DNA from: Bacteroidia bacterium
GTDB lineage: Bacteria; Bacteroidota; Bacteroidia; Chitinophagales; Chitinophagaceae
NCBI GenBank assembly: GCA_030426665.1
Contig: JAUHYD010000007.1
Location: forward strand, 62,001-126,000
Reading direction: 5' to 3'
DNA: 64,000 nt
Position 1 is the first letter of the stretch. Each line of letters opens with the position of its first letter. The position numbers and the translations under genes were made by a program. Positions 8,619 to 17,291 of the stretch are shown here, in pieces. Under the pieces are notes generated by a model. It was not told the origin of the DNA. It made no database searches and saw only the letters and a list, made by a program, of their open reading frames with translations.

Positions 8619-9230
8619 CTATTCCCGACCTGAAAACGTATAATGAAGCCCGGCAGTAATAAATCCGTCTATTCCAACACCAACTCCGCCGTTTATCCCA
8701 AAACTCTTTGTCACACTATATTTTACGTGCAATAAACGCAAACGAAACGCTAGAAACCCGGTTTCCCGTTGCGTAGATCTGATGAATTCCGGATCGGAAA
8801 GACCTTGGCTGGCATATAATGACAATATTGGTTTAAGCGTGTAACCAAATGCGATACCAGAGCTAAAACATACCCTTCCTCTGTTCCGGTAATAGTAGTC
8901 AGCGGTTGCCATAAATGAATGAAACCCTTCTTTGTTCTCGTACTGAATCACACCATTTGTGGGACTACTGAAGGACTTAAGACCTGAACCCGAGAAGCGG
9001 TAGGTATATTGAAAGCCGAGACCTAATCGCATAGAAAGCTGATAATCTACAGCTGCACTGAACGGCCCTAATGATACAAGGGAGCCCCCAAGGTGCTGAA
9101 CAATATTCGGATAACCGGCAGTAACTATAGCCGAAACAGAACCTTTTGGACAAGCGACAGGCAGGTCATTCTCTTTCGCAAGTCCAGAGAGACCTGACAG
9201 GAGCAACAAGCTGAGGAGTATATTTTTCAT
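8619..9230 (-). CDS. Predicted outer-membrane beta-barrel protein (paralogue 1)
   Basis: A 203-residue exported protein. I start it at the ATG at 9230, which opens the signal peptide MKNILLSLLLLSGLSGLAKE; a Met seven codons upstream would only lengthen the n-region. The mature chain is built of alternating polar and hydrophobic strands (for example LGLGFQYTYRF and GGVGVGIDGFITAGLHYTF), as in small 8-10-strand outer-membrane barrels. No enzymatic motif is visible. The next gene upstream encodes a clear paralogue with an almost identical signal peptide and the same strand pattern, so the pair arose by tandem duplication. They are separated by 41 nt and are probably co-transcribed from the 9916 side. 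Function unknown. Confidence 0.8.
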   Translation of the reverse strand: MKNILLSLLLLSGLSGLAKENDLPVACPKGSVSAIVTAGYPNIVQHLGGSLVSLGPFSAAVDYQLSMRLGLGFQYTYRFSGSGLKSFSSPTNGVIQYENKEGFHSFMATADYYYRNRGRVCFSSGIAFGYTLKPILSLYASQGLSDPEFIRSTQRETGFLAFRLRLLHVKYSVTKSFGINGGVGVGIDGFITAGLHYTFSGRE

Positions 9231-9271
9231 TGCTTTTTTTTTGAAAATCATCTAAAAATCAAGACTGGCAG

Positions 9272-9916
9272 TTATTGGTTATTCTTACCATTAAAAGTAT
9301 AATGTACTCCCAATGAAAACACCCCGTCCGTCCCCAATCCAATACCACCACATACTCCGAAATTCTCTTTTACCCTGACTTTTGCGTATGCCAATCGTAA
9401 CCTGACCGCAGGCAATGCGTTGGTAAATACTCTACCTAGTTTATCTGAATGGTCGATGTTATCGCTGAAGTATTGCGTCAGCTTCGGTCGCGGAGCATAT
9501 CCTAATCCAATTCCGGAGCTGAGACTTACTCTACCCCTGTTCAAAAAACAGTAGTCAACTGTAGCCATTAATGAATGATAGGTCACTTTTCGCACATACT
9601 GATACTCATAACTAAAGGTGGCACTAGTACCAGTGCTGACATAGGCTAGCTCAGACTGAATTCCGGAAGAAGTATATTGATAAGTATATTGCAAACCAAA
9701 ACTGAATCGTCTGGATGCCTGATAATCAACAGCAGCCATAAATGGACCAACCGACCTACTACCCGATTGTACTCTACTGTACCTAATAAAGTTCGGATAT
9801 CCTGCCGCTACTGTTGCCGTAACATACCCTTTCTTAAAAGCAGGTTCCGGTTTCTCTTTTTTCGCTATCGCTGACAAGCTGGTGATGAGCAATAAGCTCA
9901 AGAGTATATTTTTCAT
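9272..9916 (-). CDS. Predicted outer-membrane beta-barrel protein (paralogue 2)
   Basis: A 214-residue exported protein starting at the ATG at 9916 (MKNILLSLLLITSLSAIAKK). A longer in-frame start upstream would run into the aldolase terminator and is unlikely. The strands FSFGLQYTYQYTSSG and GIGLGTDGVFSLGVHYTFNG align with those of the neighbour at 8619. Both share the SLMATVDY-type and FNG/FSG-type segments near the C-terminus, so these are paralogues. It is the first gene of a likely two-gene unit. The upstream 70 bases hold the aldolase terminator and a GC-rich palindrome, so its promoter must lie very close to the start codon. No specific function can be assigned. Confidence 0.8.
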   Translation of the reverse strand: MKNILLSLLLITSLSAIAKKEKPEPAFKKGYVTATVAAGYPNFIRYSRVQSGSRSVGPFMAAVDYQASRRFSFGLQYTYQYTSSGIQSELAYVSTGTSATFSYEYQYVRKVTYHSLMATVDYCFLNRGRVSLSSGIGLGYAPRPKLTQYFSDNIDHSDKLGRVFTNALPAVRLRLAYAKVRVKENFGVCGGIGLGTDGVFSLGVHYTFNGKNNQ

Positions 9917-9944
9917 GGGTATATTTTGTCGGGCTAAATTTAGT

Positions 9945-9976
9945 ACAAAAAAACGGCCACACAATGTGCAGCCGTT
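9945..9976 (-). terminator. Rho-independent terminator of the aldolase gene
   Basis: On the minus strand, AACGGC and GCCGTT form a 6-bp stem, with a partly paired TGCACA/TGTGTG interior, followed by a run of seven T. It lies about 50 nt after the aldolase stop codon. Confidence 0.8.
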
Positions 9977-9992
9977 ATCAAAATATTTCAAC

Positions 9993-10026
9993 CCACCTCC
10001 CCTCCCTCGGAGGGGTCGGGGGAGGC
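9993..10026. repeat. GC-rich extragenic palindrome (CCTCCCC / GGGGAGG)
   Basis: A nested inverted repeat: an outer CCTCCC...GGGAGG and an inner CCCCTCC...GGAGGGG. It sits between the aldolase stop codon and its terminator. The core resembles the hairpin at 6689-6711, so the two may belong to one repeat family. Confidence 0.5.
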
Positions 10027-10028
10027 TT

Positions 10029-11087
10029 TTACGCTATAGTAATGCTATTATCCAGATATACGTCCTGGATAGTGTTCAACAAATCAACACCTTCATTCAT
10101 TGGCTTCTGGAATGCCTTACGGCCACTGATCAATCCCATACCACCGGCACGCTTATTAACAACCGCAGTCATTACTGCTTCTGCCATATCTGTGGCGCCC
10201 TTAGACTCTCCACCAGAGTTGATAAGACCTACACGACCCATGTAGCAATTAGCTACCTGATAGCGGGCAAGGTCAATAGGGTGATCGGTAGTCAGCTTAT
10301 CATAAACCAGTTTGTTGGTCTTACCAAAGTTAATAGCGGTGTAACCACCGTTGTTAGAAGGCAATTTCTGCTTGATTATGTCTGCCTGAATAGTAACACC
10401 AAGGTGGTTTGCCTGTCCTGTAAGGTCAGCAGCAGTATGATAATCTACACCGTCTTTTTTGAATGCGCTGTTGCGCAGGTAGCACCACAATACAGTAGCC
10501 ATACCCAGCTCATGAGCATACTCAAATGCCTTTGCTACCTCTACTATCTGGCGTGCGCTTTCATCGCTACCGTAATAAATAGTTGCACCGATTGCGGTAG
10601 CACCCATATTCCATGCATCCTTAATAGTACCAAACATTATCTGGTCAAACTTATTAGGATAAGAGATAAACTCGTTATGGTTCACCTTTACGATGAATGG
10701 AATCTTGTGTGCATATTTGCGTGCTACAGACCCCAACACACCATAAGTAGAAGCAACAGCGTTACAACCACCTTCTATTGCCAACTTCACTATATTCTCA
10801 GGATCAAAATAAATTGGATTCGGTGCAAAAGACGCACCGGCACTATGCTCGATACCCTGATCTACCGGCAGTATAGACACATAGCCCGACCCAGATAAAC
10901 GACCATGATTCATAAGCGTGTTAATGCTCTTGATGGTCTGTATATTGCGGTTTGAATTAGCCCATACATCATCTACATGCGTACCGGATGGTACATGTAT
11001 GCTGCTCTTGTCGATTGTAGCACAGTTGTGCTCCAAATAATAAGCGGCCTTGTCGGCGAGTAAGTCGTGGATTTTGGAGTTAGACAT
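10029..11087 (-). CDS. fbaB: Class I fructose-bisphosphate aldolase (DhnA/FbaB type)
   Basis: This 352-residue cytosolic enzyme cleaves fructose-1,6-bisphosphate to dihydroxyacetone phosphate and glyceraldehyde-3-phosphate in glycolysis, or forms it in gluconeogenesis, by a Schiff-base mechanism. Family features are [18 protein letters not shown] near residues 70-87, the [10 protein letters not shown] strand, the YYGSDES segment, and the phosphate-binding [10 protein letters not shown] and [12 protein letters not shown] loops near the C-terminus. The length fits the bacterial DhnA/FbaB family; no class II zinc-histidine motif is present. The ATG at 11087 follows an A-rich leader, with a TACCTTTG promoter box 30 nt upstream (11117-11124). 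The gene is monocistronic, with its own terminator, and divergent from the LytS-type kinase. Confidence 0.93.
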   Translation of the reverse strand: MSNSKIHDLLADKAAYYLEHNCATIDKSSIHVPSGTHVDDVWANSNRNIQTIKSINTLMNHGRLSGSGYVSILPVDQGIEHSAGASFAPNPIYFDPENIVKLAIEGGCNAVASTYGVLGSVARKYAHKIPFIVKVNHNEFISYPNKFDQIMFGTIKDAWNMGATAIGATIYYGSDESARQIVEVAKAFEYAHELGMATVLWCYLRNSAFKKDGVDYHTAADLTGQANHLGVTIQADIIKQKLPSNNGGYTAINFGKTNKLVYDKLTTDHPIDLARYQVANCYMGRVGLINSGGESKGATDMAEAVMTAVVNKRAGGMGLISGRKAFQKPMNEGVDLLNTIQDVYLDNSITIA

Positions 11088-11116
11088 ATTATCTTTATTT
11101 TTTTTGAATACGGCTG

Positions 11117-11124
11117 CAAAGGTA
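11117..11124 (-). promoter_or_regulatory. Bacteroidota -7 box (TACCTTTG) for the aldolase gene
   Basis: TACCTTTG on the minus strand matches TAnnTTTG, 30 bases before the aldolase ATG. No TTG is visible at the usual -33 distance, so the assignment rests on the -7 box and position only. Confidence 0.45.
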
Positions 11125-11204
11125 TTTTAAAAAGTTTAAAATAGAAAAGGAAATCGAGGTATTATAAGGGTTATATTGATATTTTCTTTTAGTTTTGACC
11201 ATCA

Positions 11205-12254
11205 TTGCGTACGATAAAGAAAAATATTCATTGGATTGCGGCTCTGCTGATACTGGGCGTATTTGCAAAGCATATTTTCATTCTACATAATATCTTTCAC
11301 TTCGACTGGACAATCACGCTCTACGATGCAGGAGTGGGTACTGCTATTCTGGCTACATCTGTCTGGGGAATAATATTACTTGTCCGTGCCTACCCCACTA
11401 CTGCCGCCATTACACTATATGCCTTGTTTGTAGCATTGCTGATAAGTGCACTCACGGCTGTTGCACAATACGAGACACTAAGCTGGTGGATAGATGATCC
11501 GGAAAACGTCCACTATAATATATGGCTGCGACAAACCCTACCTATTCGATTCCTGATTATCTGGATATTTGACACATGGGTGGCAACTATTGTTTCTTTC
11601 AGAAAGAATATGGTTGTCCTCGACAAACGATTTCGTAAGCAAAGTGATGCTTCTGTATTATTAAAGGAGGCAGAACTATTCAAGCTGAGACAACAACTGC
11701 AGCCGCACTTTCTATACAACAGCCTTAACTCGATAAATGCGCTGATACAAATTTCGCCGGACAAGGCCCAGGACATGATAGGTAAATTGTCGGACTTCCT
11801 GAGAAGCTCGGTAAAACGGGAGTCAAACGATACTGTAGAACTTGCGGAAGAACTGAAATTCATACAATCGTATCTTTCTATTGAGTCGGTACGATTTGGC
11901 GACCGCCTGAATGTAATTTTCGAACAGGACGATGCAAAAGCAACCCTACCGCCATTCCTGTTACAACCATTGATAGAAAACGCCATTAAATTCGGATTGT
12001 ACGGCAACACAGGTCAAGTAACAATCACGATAAGGATAATGGTAAAAGATTCGCTATTGACCATATCTATCACCAACCCATACGACCCGGACATACAGCC
12101 ACCCAAAGGAACGGGATTCGGGTTAAGAGGGGTTATGCGAAGACTTTACCTTATTTACGGCCGAAGTGATTTGCTGGAGACCGTTAAGGACGGAACAACA
12201 TTTACTACAACATTGAAAATACCGCAACATCATGCACAAAGTAATACTGATTGA
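11205..12254 (+). CDS. LytS/YehU-type sensor histidine kinase
   Basis: This 349-residue membrane sensor has four predicted transmembrane helices at about residues 8-27, 35-60, 68-89 and 108-132. A short coiled linker follows, then the His_kinase domain (PF06580): LRQQLQPHFLYNSLNS with phospho-acceptor His168. The ATP-binding part shows PPFLLQPLIENAIKFG (N box) and GTGFGLRGVMRRL (G box). The only usable start is TTG at 11205: an in-frame stop lies just upstream, and the first ATG is beyond the membrane domain. The gene overlaps the LytTR regulator by 23 nt, so the two form a translationally coupled pair. The stimulus is unknown; no extracellular sensor domain is present, so sensing may be within the membrane. 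Confidence 0.9.
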   Translation: MRTIKKNIHWIAALLILGVFAKHIFILHNIFHFDWTITLYDAGVGTAILATSVWGIILLVRAYPTTAAITLYALFVALLISALTAVAQYETLSWWIDDPENVHYNIWLRQTLPIRFLIIWIFDTWVATIVSFRKNMVVLDKRFRKQSDASVLLKEAELFKLRQQLQPHFLYNSLNSINALIQISPDKAQDMIGKLSDFLRSSVKRESNDTVELAEELKFIQSYLSIESVRFGDRLNVIFEQDDAKATLPPFLLQPLIENAIKFGLYGNTGQVTITIRIMVKDSLLTISITNPYDPDIQPPKGTGFGLRGVMRRLYLIYGRSDLLETVKDGTTFTTTLKIPQHHAQSNTD

Positions 12255-12969
12255 CGATGAACCGTTAGCAAGACAACTGATTGCATCACTGATAAAGCCA
12301 TACGAAAACTTATCGGTGGTTGCAGAGTGTGGCGATGGGTTTGAAGGGTTTAAAGCCATACAGGAGCACAACCCTGACCTGATATTTCTGGATGTACAGA
12401 TGCCACGGCTCAATGGGTTTGAAATGCTGGAACTGCTGGACCCGCAACCTTCTGTTATATTCACTACAGCTTTTGACGAGTATGCCCTAAAAGCTTTTGA
12501 GGCCCAGGCCATTGACTACCTCCTGAAACCGGTTGTCAAAGACCGTTTCGAAAAAGCCATAGAAAAGTGGATGCAGCTGCTACCTACCAAGCAAGAAGCT
12601 AATGCAGCACCATTAATTGAAAACAACATTTACGAAGGCTACCAGCATCGGATTGTGGTTAAGGACAACGGGCTCATCAGAATTATCCCTGCTCAGGATA
12701 TTCATTATATAGCTGCCGATGACGACTATGTAAAAATCATTACCAAGGCGGGGCAATACCTGAAAAAAAGCACACTATCTCACTTAGAGCAAACGCTGGA
12801 CCCACAACAGTTTGTAAGGGTACACCGCTCCTTTCTGGTACCTGTAAACCAACTGATGCGTATAGAGCCTTACGAAAAAGAAAGCCATATCGCACTGCTG
12901 CACTGCGGTGCTAAAGTAACGGTAAGTAAGTCGGGCATGTCTAAGCTGAAAGGGTTGCTGGGGTGGTAG
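12232..12969 (+). CDS. LytTR-family response regulator
   Basis: This 245-residue DNA-binding regulator is the partner of the kinase immediately upstream, whose 3' end it overlaps by 23 nt. The N-terminal receiver domain has the acidic pair in LIDDEP (D8, D9), phospho-acceptor Asp54 in IFLDVQMP, and the switch lysine in DYLLKP. The C-terminal LytTR domain spans about residues 138-245, with the hallmark segments DIHYIAADDDYVKI and FVRVHRSFLVPVNQL. LytTR proteins bind direct repeats upstream of their targets; I could not identify such a repeat in the window. The gene ends convergent with the small membrane protein gene at 12993. Confidence 0.93.
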   Translation: MHKVILIDDEPLARQLIASLIKPYENLSVVAECGDGFEGFKAIQEHNPDLIFLDVQMPRLNGFEMLELLDPQPSVIFTTAFDEYALKAFEAQAIDYLLKPVVKDRFEKAIEKWMQLLPTKQEANAAPLIENNIYEGYQHRIVVKDNGLIRIIPAQDIHYIAADDDYVKIITKAGQYLKKSTLSHLEQTLDPQQFVRVHRSFLVPVNQLMRIEPYEKESHIALLHCGAKVTVSKSGMSKLKGLLGW

Positions 12970-12992
12970 AATGTCTATTAATTACCAACGGG

Positions 12993-13283
12993 TCAAAGTG
13001 CATCTGGCGCTAAACATCCAAGGCTAATAGCTACGTACAAGGAAATGACATAAAACACCACAATGGCTATTGTGGTAAGACTTCCGTAGGCAATTCCCCA
13101 CAAAACTGCACGACCGACACCCGGGCTACGCCTGTCGAAAATGCTAACCAAAACAATAAACAAAAAAAGCAAGCACCACATCATTGCACTAAACCAGAGA
13201 CCATCTGTAGTTCGATGAATGAAAAACAAAAGAAACTCCAGAATAATCGTCATAGAAAAAACGACCCATCTCAACAAGTGCAT
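12993..13283 (-). CDS. Small three-helix membrane protein downstream of an APC transporter
   Basis: I do not recognise a family for this 96-residue protein. Three hydrophobic helices are visible, at about residues 5-23, 30-49 and 63-88, with a basic DRRSPGVGR loop between the second and third. The start at 13283 (MHLLRW) is chosen because it falls 8 nt after the transporter stop codon; a Met 13 codons upstream would overlap the transporter by about 30 nt. The tight spacing implies co-transcription and perhaps translational coupling with the transporter, so an accessory role in transport is possible but unproven. Confidence 0.65.
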   Translation of the reverse strand: MHLLRWVVFSMTIILEFLLFFIHRTTDGLWFSAMMWCLLFLFIVLVSIFDRRSPGVGRAVLWGIAYGSLTTIAIVVFYVISLYVAISLGCLAPDAL

Positions 13284-13291
13284 TTTTCTAT

Positions 13292-14629
13292 TCACTTTTT
13301 TATTCGCTTCGAATACAGCCATGCCCCGGCAGTAAGCACGCCGTAAAGCAACACAATAAAGACTATCTGAAATGGCTTGTGCGTCAACTCATACCACAGT
13401 ATCATTACCGTACCCAATGCCAGCCCAACAATAGAACAAACCGTCCAGAAGACAGAGGAGTCTGTCTTTTCCCGTATCCTGAAGTTGGCAAGCGCCATCA
13501 ATAGAGAAACCAATAAAAACGTGATACTACCAAATTCAAGAATCAACTCCAGCCCACCTATCAGGATAAGAAAGCACGCCATTGCAGACATGCCAATAAT
13601 GGCATTTACCGGAATATTGTTGTTCCTTCGGGCAAAGATAGCAGGAAAGTACCCGTCTTTAGCTATGACCGCCGCCTGACGGGACGACCCGAAAACAGTA
13701 CCACTAACCGCGCTGCTGGTAGCCAGCAATGCACCTGCTATAACCATATACGCCCCCACATTGCCTATTGCAGCCTTAGCCCCAGAAGCCAATGCAAACT
13801 CTTTGTTCTTTATAAGGTCACTCAGCGGAATGGAAAACAACGCTCCCAAAGAAATTACAACGTAAATCAGAATAGCCAACGCGATAGCGAGGTAAATAGC
13901 TCTCGGGATGTTCTTCTCCGGTTGCTTCATTTCGTTAACCGCATTGATAACCAGCTGAAACCCCTCGTATGCAACAAATGTGAGGGATGCAACCAGCAGT
14001 ATTTCTATATAACTGGCATGTTCGGCATCCCTCGCCACGCCTTCCAGAAAAGTTGGAAAACTGGCACTACCGCTTTTCATCAACACAAAAGATATTATGG
14101 CCAGTACTATCAATTTAGTATATACCATAAAGTCCTCAATCTTGCCCATCCCGTTGACGCTCCAACTATTTATGAGAGCAAATACGGCGATAACACCTAT
14201 TGCTAAAATCTTTCTTACCCATACGTTCTCTGCATATGCTGTGCTGCTTATTGCATACGACGAAAAGGTGTATGCATACAAAGCAAGCGTGCTGATATAG
14301 CCAAATATCACAAACCACCCGATAACGGATGCCGAAAACGGAGACGATGGATAAGTTTTCTTATAGAAAGAATAAGTAGCACCCTCATCTCTATAATACA
14401 GGCCCAGCTTAACATAGGAATAGGCTGCCAATGCAGCTATCATCCCACCCACAATAATGGCTACGGGGGTGAGGTTTCCTATCATAGAAGCAGAAATACC
14501 TAATATGGTAAATATGCCACCTCCTACCATTCCGCCCAATGCTATCGCCACCAATTCGGGAAGGCCAAGATTCTTATTGCCGGTTTTATCTTTTTCCAAG
14601 TTTCTCTTTTTTCCAATCTGTTTGAACAC
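13292..14629 (-). CDS. APC-superfamily amino acid/polyamine permease
   Basis: This 445-residue inner-membrane protein has about twelve hydrophobic helices. The first bears the family's unwound-helix signature, AIALGGMVGGGIFTILG at about residues 29-45. The segments ASLTFVAYEGFQLVINAVNEM and EMKQPEKNIPRAI are typical of the APC (amino acid-polyamine-organocation) superfamily. Substrate specificity cannot be read from the sequence; the GGG-IFT core suggests an amino-acid permease. The ATG at 14629 precedes a basic cytoplasmic N-terminus. A small membrane protein follows 8 nt downstream of the stop. The upstream neighbour is the divergent DinB-family gene. Confidence 0.9.
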   Translation of the reverse strand: MFKQIGKKRNLEKDKTGNKNLGLPELVAIALGGMVGGGIFTILGISASMIGNLTPVAIIVGGMIAALAAYSYVKLGLYYRDEGATYSFYKKTYPSSPFSASVIGWFVIFGYISTLALYAYTFSSYAISSTAYAENVWVRKILAIGVIAVFALINSWSVNGMGKIEDFMVYTKLIVLAIISFVLMKSGSASFPTFLEGVARDAEHASYIEILLVASLTFVAYEGFQLVINAVNEMKQPEKNIPRAIYLAIALAILIYVVISLGALFSIPLSDLIKNKEFALASGAKAAIGNVGAYMVIAGALLATSSAVSGTVFGSSRQAAVIAKDGYFPAIFARRNNNIPVNAIIGMSAMACFLILIGGLELILEFGSITFLLVSLLMALANFRIREKTDSSVFWTVCSIVGLALGTVMILWYELTHKPFQIVFIVLLYGVLTAGAWLYSKRIKK

Positions 14630-14741
14630 ACTAAAGGTAGAGAATGAAATGCTGTATTGAAAAGAGATTCTTAATAGATTAACATTCCTTGTTTATCTCC
14701 GGCACCAGCATATTGGCCTGAATAAATGATTGCGGGTTAAG

Positions 14742-14749
14742 TAACTTTG
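14742..14749 (+). promoter_or_regulatory. Bacteroidota -7 box (TAACTTTG) for the DinB-family gene
   Basis: TAACTTTG matches TAnnTTTG exactly and lies 19 bases before the ATG at 14769. The upstream part contains TG and TTG dinucleotide candidates but at non-ideal spacing. Confidence 0.5.
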
Positions 14750-14768
14750 CGGCGCAAAACACTACTAC

Positions 14769-15263
14769 ATGAAAGAGCTACTAACGCAATATGCGCAATA
14801 TAATATATGGGCCAACAAATTGATGAGCGAGGCCCTACTGAGCATCGACCAGACATTAATTGATGAAGAGTTGGTCAGCAGCTTCCCTACCCTGCGCATG
14901 ACTATGTATCATTGCTGGAGTGCAGAACACATCTGGTTGCAACGTATGGCAGCAGTAGAAAATCCGGAATGGTTGCAGGACAAATACAAAGGATCATTTG
15001 AAGAGGCGTGCCGTCTATGGAGTAACACCTCCGAAAGGCTATTGCAACTCGTGACCGACCTACCCGATGATGCCGCATGCACCAAAACTGCCCGCTTCTT
15101 TGATTACTCCGGCAACGAGCACAATATGCCGCTCTATGAGATACTGCAACATGTATTTAACCACAACAGCTATCACCGTGGACAGTTGGTAACCATGCTG
15201 CGCCAGGTGGGGTTGACTACCATCCCCCGAACCGATTTTATCGCCTTTGCCAGACTGAAGTAG
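14769..15263 (+). CDS. DinB-family metal-dependent protein
   Basis: This 164-residue cytosolic four-helix protein belongs to the DinB/YfiT-like superfamily. The metal-binding histidines are visible: His48 in MYHCWSAEH, and His132 and His136 in the FNHNSYHRGQ motif near the C-terminus, the arrangement that binds a divalent metal in this family. Some members are bacillithiol- or mycothiol-dependent S-transferases and others are damage-induced proteins of unknown role, so the substrate is not predictable. It has its own promoter box, is divergent from the APC permease gene, and stands as a single gene. Confidence 0.88.
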   Translation: MKELLTQYAQYNIWANKLMSEALLSIDQTLIDEELVSSFPTLRMTMYHCWSAEHIWLQRMAAVENPEWLQDKYKGSFEEACRLWSNTSERLLQLVTDLPDDAACTKTARFFDYSGNEHNMPLYEILQHVFNHNSYHRGQLVTMLRQVGLTTIPRTDFIAFARLK

Positions 15264-15530
15264 ATTTGGGGATTGGGATTTTGTCGATTTGGAATTGGGA
15301 AGAAATAGGTATCAGATACTTTTGCCGGTTACATATGTGTAATACATAACACCTTAAACGAACGTCTATAACCGGACCGATTATTAATGTGTCTTAAATT
15401 TGTTTATCAGCAGCGACTTACAAAGCAAACTGAATTACATATACCAATATTAATTTTAAAAATTCTGAGATTGTCCATTGCAAAATGTCATTGAAAATCA
15501 CTACTTTTCCTACTACCAATCACTTAACAT

Positions 15531-17291
15531 ATGCGCAACGTATTAACTGTGTTAATACTCATAACTTGTTGGCACTTTGCAGCAGCTCAGTCATCTACTG
15601 TAGACTCGCTGAAAATCTTCAATCTGCTTGACTCTACCTTTCGAGCAACTAACGGAACTGACCCTGCAGCAGAAATTGCTTTGGTTGCCCGGCTTGAAAC
15701 AATTGCAAAGTTCCTGAAATCAGATACACTACTACTGAAAACAACTGCTAACCGGGCTCGCTTAATGACGGTGCTCGGCTTTAGGCAAAAAGCAACCGAA
15801 GAATATTATAAGACGCTTACGCTGGCAAAAAAGCTAAACCACCCCAATCTGGAGGCAAAAGCAAACTACGAACTGGGCGGCTTTTACCAGCAGCTTGGTG
15901 ACTTCAAAAGATCGTCGGAATACTTTAAACGGGCACACCACGTAGCCATCTCAAACGGTGTTTACGAAGACACTACGCTAATCAACTGTGGCATTGCCGA
16001 AAACATGGCGCTGACCGGGCAAGTTCAGGAAGGAATACAGCTGCTGAAGGCGAACGCAGAGGGAGCTATCAGAAAAGAAAAATATGTTGAAGCTTATGGA
16101 GCTTTAGAGTCCCTCGCTTTTGTATACTGCGAGCACCGGCAAAACAGCAAATCGCTTGATTGCCTGAGGGAGGTAGAGCCTTTTGCAGATAAAATAAATA
16201 GCAACGTTCATAAGACCACTCTGTACGTACATCTTGCAGAAATGTCTGTTACCGTTGACCAACTGAAAGAAGCTGAGAAATATCTGGATTCAGCATTTAA
16301 GTATGTACGTATCATCAACTCGCCGGAATGGTTATATGAGTGCTACAAAGTAAAATCGAGAGTAGCCGGAACTCAGGGGCGATACAAAGAGGCAATGAAC
16401 GCTTATGAAACATTCTCGAGATATAAAGACACTGTCTACCGAAAAGACTACAACAACAAAGTAGCCGCGCTGACCGCCACTTATGAATTTGAGAAGAAAC
16501 AATCAGAAATAGCGCTGCTTCAGAAGGATAATGCCCTTCGAAAAATAAAAATTGACCAGCAAAAAATGCAGCGTGACATTATTTTGCTGACCGGCCTGCT
16601 CCTGATAGTAATATTGGTTGCCTCTTTCCGTGGCTGGATGAACGTAAAAACCAAAAACTTACAAAAAGCATTCTCCCGAACATTGCTGAAAATTCAGGAA
16701 TCAGACAAGCAACGAATTGCAAGTGAGCTGCATGATAGCATCGGTCAAAATATTCTTTTTATTAAAAACCAGATAAGCAAACAACCGGATAGTGAAAACA
16801 AAGAACGAATGATAGAAACCATCACGGAAACGATTGAAGAAGTACGAACCATATCAAAAGAATTATACCCGAATCAATTGGAGAAGTATGGATTGGCGGC
16901 AGCGGTAAATGCTCTGGCAGACAAAACAACCAATGCAACGGGAATCTTTGTAAGTGCCAGTATTGAGGATATCGAACAGATGTTGACAAAAGAGTCAAAA
17001 ATCAACTGCTACAGAATCATTCAGGAGTCGATATCTAACGCAGTAAAACATGCCCGCGCGCGTGCGGTACGTATAACAGGGTCAATCCAAAAAAGCAAAA
17101 TAGTACTGACCATTCTGGACAATGGAACGGGATTTGATACGTCTCTACGTGATAAGAAAGCACAATCATCATTTGGGGTACTGAGTATGGAGGCGCGTGC
17201 AAAAATTCTGAATGGAAAAATGGAAATGGAAACGTCATCAAAAGGCACAAAAGTCACCGTAACCTTTCCAATACTAAACTATGCTGTATAA
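15531..17291 (+). CDS. TPR-containing NarL-type sensor histidine kinase
   Basis: This 586-residue sensor begins with a signal peptide (MRNVLTVLILITCWHFAAAQ). A periplasmic region of about 320 residues with tetratricopeptide-like helices follows (for example KANYELGGFYQQLGDFKRSS). One transmembrane helix lies at about residues 350-369. The cytoplasmic HisKA_3 helix is RIASELHDSIGQNI, with phospho-acceptor His401. The HATPase domain shows the N box ESISNAVKHA and the G-box region LDNGTGFD. This architecture is common among Bacteroidota two-component kinases in which the TPR region senses an envelope signal. The 3' end overlaps the regulator gene by 11 nt, so the two are coupled. The 240 bases upstream show no clean TAnnTTTG box. 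Confidence 0.92.
   Translation: MRNVLTVLILITCWHFAAAQSSTVDSLKIFNLLDSTFRATNGTDPAAEIALVARLETIAKFLKSDTLLLKTTANRARLMTVLGFRQKATEEYYKTLTLAKKLNHPNLEAKANYELGGFYQQLGDFKRSSEYFKRAHHVAISNGVYEDTTLINCGIAENMALTGQVQEGIQLLKANAEGAIRKEKYVEAYGALESLAFVYCEHRQNSKSLDCLREVEPFADKINSNVHKTTLYVHLAEMSVTVDQLKEAEKYLDSAFKYVRIINSPEWLYECYKVKSRVAGTQGRYKEAMNAYETFSRYKDTVYRKDYNNKVAALTATYEFEKKQSEIALLQKDNALRKIKIDQQKMQRDIILLTGLLLIVILVASFRGWMNVKTKNLQKAFSRTLLKIQESDKQRIASELHDSIGQNILFIKNQISKQPDSENKERMIETITETIEEVRTISKELYPNQLEKYGLAAAVNALADKTTNATGIFVSASIEDIEQMLTKESKINCYRIIQESISNAVKHARARAVRITGSIQKSKIVLTILDNGTGFDTSLRDKKAQSSFGVLSMEARAKILNGKMEMETSSKGTKVTVTFPILNYAV

Noticed and set aside
9882-10898. A 338-codon plus-strand frame antisense to the aldolase gene
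   Set aside because: It is a shadow of the highly conserved aldolase and includes the aldolase terminator and a palindrome; its translation lacks any protein-like pattern.
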